Positions 60,555 through 64,000 of a stretch of DNA of 64,000 bases are shown one piece after another (within the stretch, counting starts at the first letter, position 1; every line of letters starts with the position of its first letter). The position numbers and the translations under genes are program-made. Source of the stretch: Cuneatibacter sp. NSJ-177. Its GTDB lineage: Bacteria; Bacillota; Clostridia; Lachnospirales; Lachnospiraceae. The notes beneath the pieces were generated by a model, which was given only the letters and a program-made list of their open reading frames with translations, searched no databases and had not been told where the DNA came from. The DNA is taken from positions 558,001 to 622,000 of the forward strand of contig NZ_JALIFO010000006.1 in NCBI RefSeq assembly GCF_022867805.1. The letters run 5' to 3'.

Positions 60555-61784
60555 GTGGCAGCAATTCATGTAAAAAGTGAAATTCAGCCGTTGAAGAAAG
60601 TGCTTTTGCACCGTCCCGGCAGAGAAATCGAAAAGCTGACGCCTTCGACGTTGCATCACCTGTTGTTTGACGATATTCCCTATTTGAAGATAGCCAGAGA
60701 AGAGCACGACGCATTTGCGGATCTTCTGCGCGCCCATGGGGCAGAGGTGGTCTATCTGGAAAATCTGATGGCAGAGGTGATTGCAAAGGAACCGGACATC
60801 CGGGATAAATTCCTGATGCAGTGGATTACGGAGGCAGGTATTTCCACGGAAAAATGGCAGCGCCGGATTTACGACTATATGATGCAGTTCCAGGACGAAC
60901 CGCTGGAGCTGGTACAGAAGTCCATGGAAGGCCTGATCCTGGGGGAGGTTTTCTTTAACAAGAGCGAGTCCCTGGTGGATATGATGAGCGAATCATCCAA
61001 AGTGCTGATCGATCCCATGCCCAACCTGTATTTCACCCGCGATCCCTTCGCCTGTATCGGGGACGGCGTCAGCCTGAACCGGATGTATTCCATCACCCGC
61101 GGCCGCGAGACGATCTACGGGGAGTATATCTTCAAATATCACCCGGATTTTGCCGGTCAGGTGGATCTCTACTATGACCGCTATGCGCCGTTCCACATCG
61201 AAGGCGGAGACATCTTAAATCTGAGCGATACGGTGCTGGCTGTGGGAATCTCCCAGAGAACTCAGTCGGATGCCATTGAGCAGCTGGCGAAAAATGTGTT
61301 TTCCGACGAACTGGCTACGATTGATACGATCCTGGCCTTTGACATTCCGGACAGCCGTGCGTTCATGCACCTGGATACGGTGTTCACTCAGATCGATTAC
61401 GACAAGTTTTCCATTCATCCGGGAATCATGGGGCCGCTGGTCGTGTATGAGATCACCAAGGGCCACGGTCCGGATGGTCTGAAAGTGTCCCGTGTGGAGA
61501 CAAGCCTGGAGGAAATTCTGGAAAAACATCTAAAAATTGACAAGGTAACCTTGATAAAATGCGGCGGAAATGATAGAATTGCCGCAGAACGTGAACAGTG
61601 GAACGATGGTTCCAATACGCTTTGCATCGCGCCTGGCGTAGTAGTGGTTTACCAGAGAAACGAAGTCACAAATCATTTGATGCGGGAAGCAGGAATCACG
61701 GTGCTGGAGATCCCAAGCGCCGAGTTGTCCCGCGGCCGCGGCGGCCCCCGTTGTATGAGTATGCCTTTGGTCCGGGAATCCTGA
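60555..61784 (+). CDS. arcA: Arginine deiminase
   Basis: 409 residues from GTG 60555, with AAAGGAGG six bases upstream. Guanidine-modifying fold with FTRDPFA, EGGDIL and the catalytic Cys in GGPRCMSMP (C400). Converts arginine to citrulline and ammonia. With the next gene it forms the arginine deiminase pathway, whose final ATP-forming step needs a carbamate kinase (arcC) not seen here. Its promoter is not clear; the pyrBI promoter lies divergently in the same 185-bp gap. Confidence 0.95.
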   Translation: MAAIHVKSEIQPLKKVLLHRPGREIEKLTPSTLHHLLFDDIPYLKIAREEHDAFADLLRAHGAEVVYLENLMAEVIAKEPDIRDKFLMQWITEAGISTEKWQRRIYDYMMQFQDEPLELVQKSMEGLILGEVFFNKSESLVDMMSESSKVLIDPMPNLYFTRDPFACIGDGVSLNRMYSITRGRETIYGEYIFKYHPDFAGQVDLYYDRYAPFHIEGGDILNLSDTVLAVGISQRTQSDAIEQLAKNVFSDELATIDTILAFDIPDSRAFMHLDTVFTQIDYDKFSIHPGIMGPLVVYEITKGHGPDGLKVSRVETSLEEILEKHLKIDKVTLIKCGGNDRIAAEREQWNDGSNTLCIAPGVVVVYQRNEVTNHLMREAGITVLEIPSAELSRGRGGPRCMSMPLVRES

Positions 61785-61835
61785 CCAGGCGGTTGGCTGT
61801 GCGGAGCAAATTAAGATCAAGAAGGAGATTAAAAC

Positions 61836-62828
61836 ATGGCTGTTAATTTACGCGGAAGAAGTTTTTTGAAGCTGTTGGATTTTTCCCCGGCGGAGATTCG
61901 CTATCTGCTGGATTTATCGAAAAATTTTAAGGATATGAAGCGGACTCATACCCCCCATAAGGTATTGGAGGGTCGAAATATTGTGCTGCTTTTCGAGAAA
62001 ACCTCCACGAGAACCCGCTGTGCCTTTGAGGTGGCGGGGATGGACTTGGGCATGGGGGTGACCTACCTGGATCCGGGCAGCTCTCAGATGGGGAATAAGG
62101 AGAGCATTGCGGACACGGCGCGGGTGCTGGGCCGCATGTTCGACGGAATTGAGTACCGCGGGTATAAGCAGGATCTGGTGGAAGAGCTGGCGAAGTTCTC
62201 TGGCGTACCGGTCTGGAACGGCCTGACCGATCAGTTCCATCCGACCCAGATGCTGGCGGATCTGCTGACCATCGAAGAGAAGCTGGGCCGTTTGAAAGGC
62301 GTGAAATTCACCTATATGGGCGATGCCAGAAACAACATGGGCAATTCCCTGATGGTGGCCTGCGCGAAGATGGGCCTGCATTTTACGGCCTGCGCACCCA
62401 AGGAGCTGTTCCCGGAGGAAAGCCTGGTGGAGGTCTGCAAAAAGCTGGCGGCGGAAAGCGGCGGCAGCGTGACCTTGACCGAGGATGTGGAAGCCGGCAC
62501 CAAGGGAGCCGACGTGGTCTATACCGACATCTGGGTATCCATGGGCGAGCCCAAGGAGGTTTGGGAGACCAGAATTAAACTGCTGCAAAAATACCAGGTC
62601 AATGCCAAGGTTATGGCGAACGCAGGTCCGGAGGCGATCTTTATGCACTGCCTGCCGTCCTTCCACGATACCAAGACAGCGATCGGCGAGGATATCCATC
62701 AGAAATTTGGCCTGACCGAGATGGAGGTTTCCGACGAAGTCTTTGAGTCCAAGCAGTCGGTGGTATTTGACGAGGCGGAAAACCGGATGCACACGATTAA
62801 AGCAGTGATCTACGCGACTCTTTGCTAG
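61836..62828 (+). CDS. argF: Ornithine carbamoyltransferase, catabolic by context
   Basis: 330 residues; AGAAGGAGA before the ATG. Carbamoyl-phosphate motif STRTR (57-61), [11 protein letters not shown], DxxxSMGE-like DIWVSMGE, and HCLPSFHD for ornithine. Placed after arcA, it likely runs in the catabolic direction (citrulline to ornithine and carbamoyl phosphate), in which case arcB is the fitting name. Sequence alone cannot separate catabolic from anabolic enzymes. Confidence 0.93.
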   Translation: MAVNLRGRSFLKLLDFSPAEIRYLLDLSKNFKDMKRTHTPHKVLEGRNIVLLFEKTSTRTRCAFEVAGMDLGMGVTYLDPGSSQMGNKESIADTARVLGRMFDGIEYRGYKQDLVEELAKFSGVPVWNGLTDQFHPTQMLADLLTIEEKLGRLKGVKFTYMGDARNNMGNSLMVACAKMGLHFTACAPKELFPEESLVEVCKKLAAESGGSVTLTEDVEAGTKGADVVYTDIWVSMGEPKEVWETRIKLLQKYQVNAKVMANAGPEAIFMHCLPSFHDTKTAIGEDIHQKFGLTEMEVSDEVFESKQSVVFDEAENRMHTIKAVIYATLC

Positions 62829-62958
62829 AAAAAAGCAGGGCCACCTGGGGCAAAATCGGGATAGACGGGGAAAGATTGAAACCGAGTCCCAGCCTACCGG
62901 CGGCTGATGTAAAATAGATGCAGATTTTAGACGGTGCTGAAAGCAATCGGCGATGAGG

Positions 62959-63038
62959 CTGCCGCAAAACGATGAATTCCACAGGATAGGGACTATGGTT
63001 CAATCTTGTATGAAGCATTCGTTTTGCGGCAGTTTTTT
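62959..63038 (+). terminator. Long-loop terminator after argF
   Basis: Perfect 14-bp arms CTGCCGCAAAACGA (62959-62972) and TCGTTTTGCGGCAG (63019-63032), 46-nt loop, then TTTTTTAT. Confidence 0.8.
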
Positions 63039-63095
63039 ATTCGATGATGCGAAAATGTAGAGTAAGATGTCGTTGACGCAGCGCACTTGCGGTGC

Positions 63096-63124
63096 AGAAT
63101 TTTGCAGAGCGAAATTCTTTTTTT
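63096..63124 (+). promoter_or_regulatory. Attenuator-like hairpin in the YfcC leader
   Basis: Nine-pair stem AGAATTTTG/CGAAATTCT (63096-63104, 63110-63118), 5-nt loop, followed by a run of six T: looks like an intrinsic terminator 108 bp before the start codon. Related to hairpin B at 15948. A weak promoter (TTCGAT-17-TAAGAT, 63040-63068) lies upstream. Confidence 0.55.
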
Positions 63125-63231
63125 GATGGTAAATAGGAGGAAATTATCGGCAGTACAGAAATGGATGATTCAGCGAAAACGGGGAAAACTAGGAAAAAGA
63201 AGTGTGGGCAACTGCACGGATGGAGGAAAAA

Positions 63232-64000
63232 ATGGAACATAAAAAACGAAAAGCGCTGCGGATGCCGACCGCCTACAGCATCCTTCTTTTGCTAATCATT
63301 TTCATTTCCTTGCTGACTCATCTGATTTCCGGAGTCCGGGGAGCCACCCTGGCGGAGGTGGTGATGGCAATTCCGGAAGGTTTTCTGGACGCCATCGACG
63401 TTTGCCTGTTTATCCTGATTCTGGGAGGATTCCTCGGAATGGTGGCGAAAACCGGCGCGTTGGACGCAGGAATTGCTTCTGTGGTCAGGCGTTTCCAAGG
63501 CCGTGAGATGGTTTTGATCCCTATTTTGATGCTCTTGTTCTCCCTGGGCGGAACCACTTACGGCATGGCGGAAGAAACCATGGCTTTCTATGCGCTGATT
63601 ACAGCGACCATGATTGCCGCAGGGTTTGATGCGATGGTCGGCGCGGCGACGATTTTGGTCGGGGCCGGCGTCGGCGTTCTGGGTTCTACGGTGAATCCTT
63701 TTGCGGTTTCCGCTGCAATTGACGCCTTAAAAAGTTCTGGAAACGGGATTGAGATCAACCAGGGTGTGATCATTTTAATCGGCGTGATTTTGTGGATCAC
63801 TTCCTTAGTGGTCGGTACGATCTTTGTCATGCGGTACGCCAAAAAGGTGAAATCTTCCGGGCATTCGATCTTAAGCCATGCCGAACAGCAGGCGGCTAAA
63901 GAAACCTACGGCGAGGGCGGTGACAAAGGCGGCGAGGCGGTGCCGGAAAAGCTGCCGAAACGCCAGCGTTTTGTTCTGGTGGTTTTCGCCCTTTCCTTTT
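63232..64000 (+). CDS. YfcC-family antiporter, 5' part
   Basis: 256 residues are visible from ATG 63232 (GGAGG five bases upstream) and the frame is open at the window end, so the gene is cut. At least six membrane helices; LFSLGGTTYGMAEETMAFY and GVGVLGSTVNPFA are hallmark stretches of YfcC/DcuC-type permeases. Next to arcA-argF, an arginine/ornithine exchanger role is a reasonable inference. It has its own leader and hairpin, so control may differ from the enzymes. Confidence 0.85.
   Translation, partial: MEHKKRKALRMPTAYSILLLLIIFISLLTHLISGVRGATLAEVVMAIPEGFLDAIDVCLFILILGGFLGMVAKTGALDAGIASVVRRFQGREMVLIPILMLLFSLGGTTYGMAEETMAFYALITATMIAAGFDAMVGAATILVGAGVGVLGSTVNPFAVSAAIDALKSSGNGIEINQGVIILIGVILWITSLVVGTIFVMRYAKKVKSSGHSILSHAEQQAAKETYGEGGDKGGEAVPEKLPKRQRFVLVVFALSF

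Larger units (their letters stand above)
62829..63231. other. 403-bp gap between argF and the YfcC gene
   Basis: Contains the terminator at 62959-63038 and the leader hairpin at 63096-63124, both listed separately. The first 130 bp include a small CAGCC/GGCTG stem but match no riboswitch class I know, and I see no gene. Confidence 0.5.

Noticed and set aside
62829-62958. Possible riboswitch after argF
   Set aside because: I compared it by eye with cobalamin, lysine and glycine classes and found no conserved core; it also follows, rather than precedes, a gene by its terminator.
1-64000. Insertion sequences, prophage or integrative element
   Set aside because: No transposase, integrase, phage structural gene or flanking direct repeats were seen; the AT-rich stretch at 23.6-25.2 kb near the tRNAs has no integrase or repeated tRNA end.

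Overview
The window reads as chromosomal DNA of a low-to-mid GC Gram-positive anaerobe, most likely a gut Clostridia of the Lachnospiraceae type. The evidence is sigma-A type promoters, purine-rich Shine-Dalgarno sites, two T-box leaders, a CIRCE operator, lipoprotein signal peptides, a SpoIID-like protein hinting at sporulation, and anaerobic metabolism (citrate lyase, arginine deiminase, radical SAM and Fe-S enzymes, a molybdoenzyme). I see no transposase, integrase, phage gene or CRISPR array. The exact genus is not established.

Layout. 1-10.2 kb: the end of an SLC13/MatC-type carrier, a NYN-LOTUS protein, a PurF paralogue without its glutaminase nucleophile, a MoxR ATPase/VWA pair, an iron alcohol dehydrogenase, and an MBL hydrolase followed by an unknown protein coupled to a DUF1848 Fe-S protein. 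10.2-13.2 kb: citrate lyase citDEF behind a strong promoter. 13.2-25 kb: mostly single genes (TRIC-type channel, VanW, GNAT/QueG-like pair, SpoIID-like, DUF1275, CIRCE-controlled Hsp20, Fe-S flavoprotein, CPBP protease, lipid kinase), tRNA-Val and tRNA-Met, and an AT-richer DUF3298 pair. 25.2-32.6 kb: an exported nitrilase-like lipoprotein, then five overlapping genes: sugar-type binding lipoprotein, RbsC-like permease, AraC-type response regulator, a YesM-like kinase with no external sensor domain, and an RbsA-like double ABC protein whose nucleotide-binding motifs have all decayed. This is the most unusual system in the window.

32.6-46.7 kb: a small membrane protein and a MATE exporter (minus strand), a T-box with an Asn specifier before asnB, then a LysR regulator and a nine-gene operon (UroD-family protein, LivKHMGF ABC importer, Gfo/Idh oxidoreductase, TIM-barrel isomerase, cysteine desulfidase-like lyase) that looks catabolic. 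46.9-53 kb: an AEC transporter, then a two-subunit molybdopterin oxidoreductase with mobA, moeA and mobB. 53-59 kb: T-box(Tyr)-tyrS, thioredoxin, a Crp/Fnr regulator, an orphan binding lipoprotein, a PflX-like radical SAM protein and a TfoX-N protein. 59-64 kb: pyrBI on the minus strand lies back to back with arcA-argF and a YfcC-type antiporter (cut by the window end), so carbamoyl-phosphate-using and carbamoyl-phosphate-producing pathways are neighbours.

Small intergenic palindromes recur: a TAGGAAATTCC motif at four sites and an AGAATTT-type hairpin in two leaders. They are listed separately.
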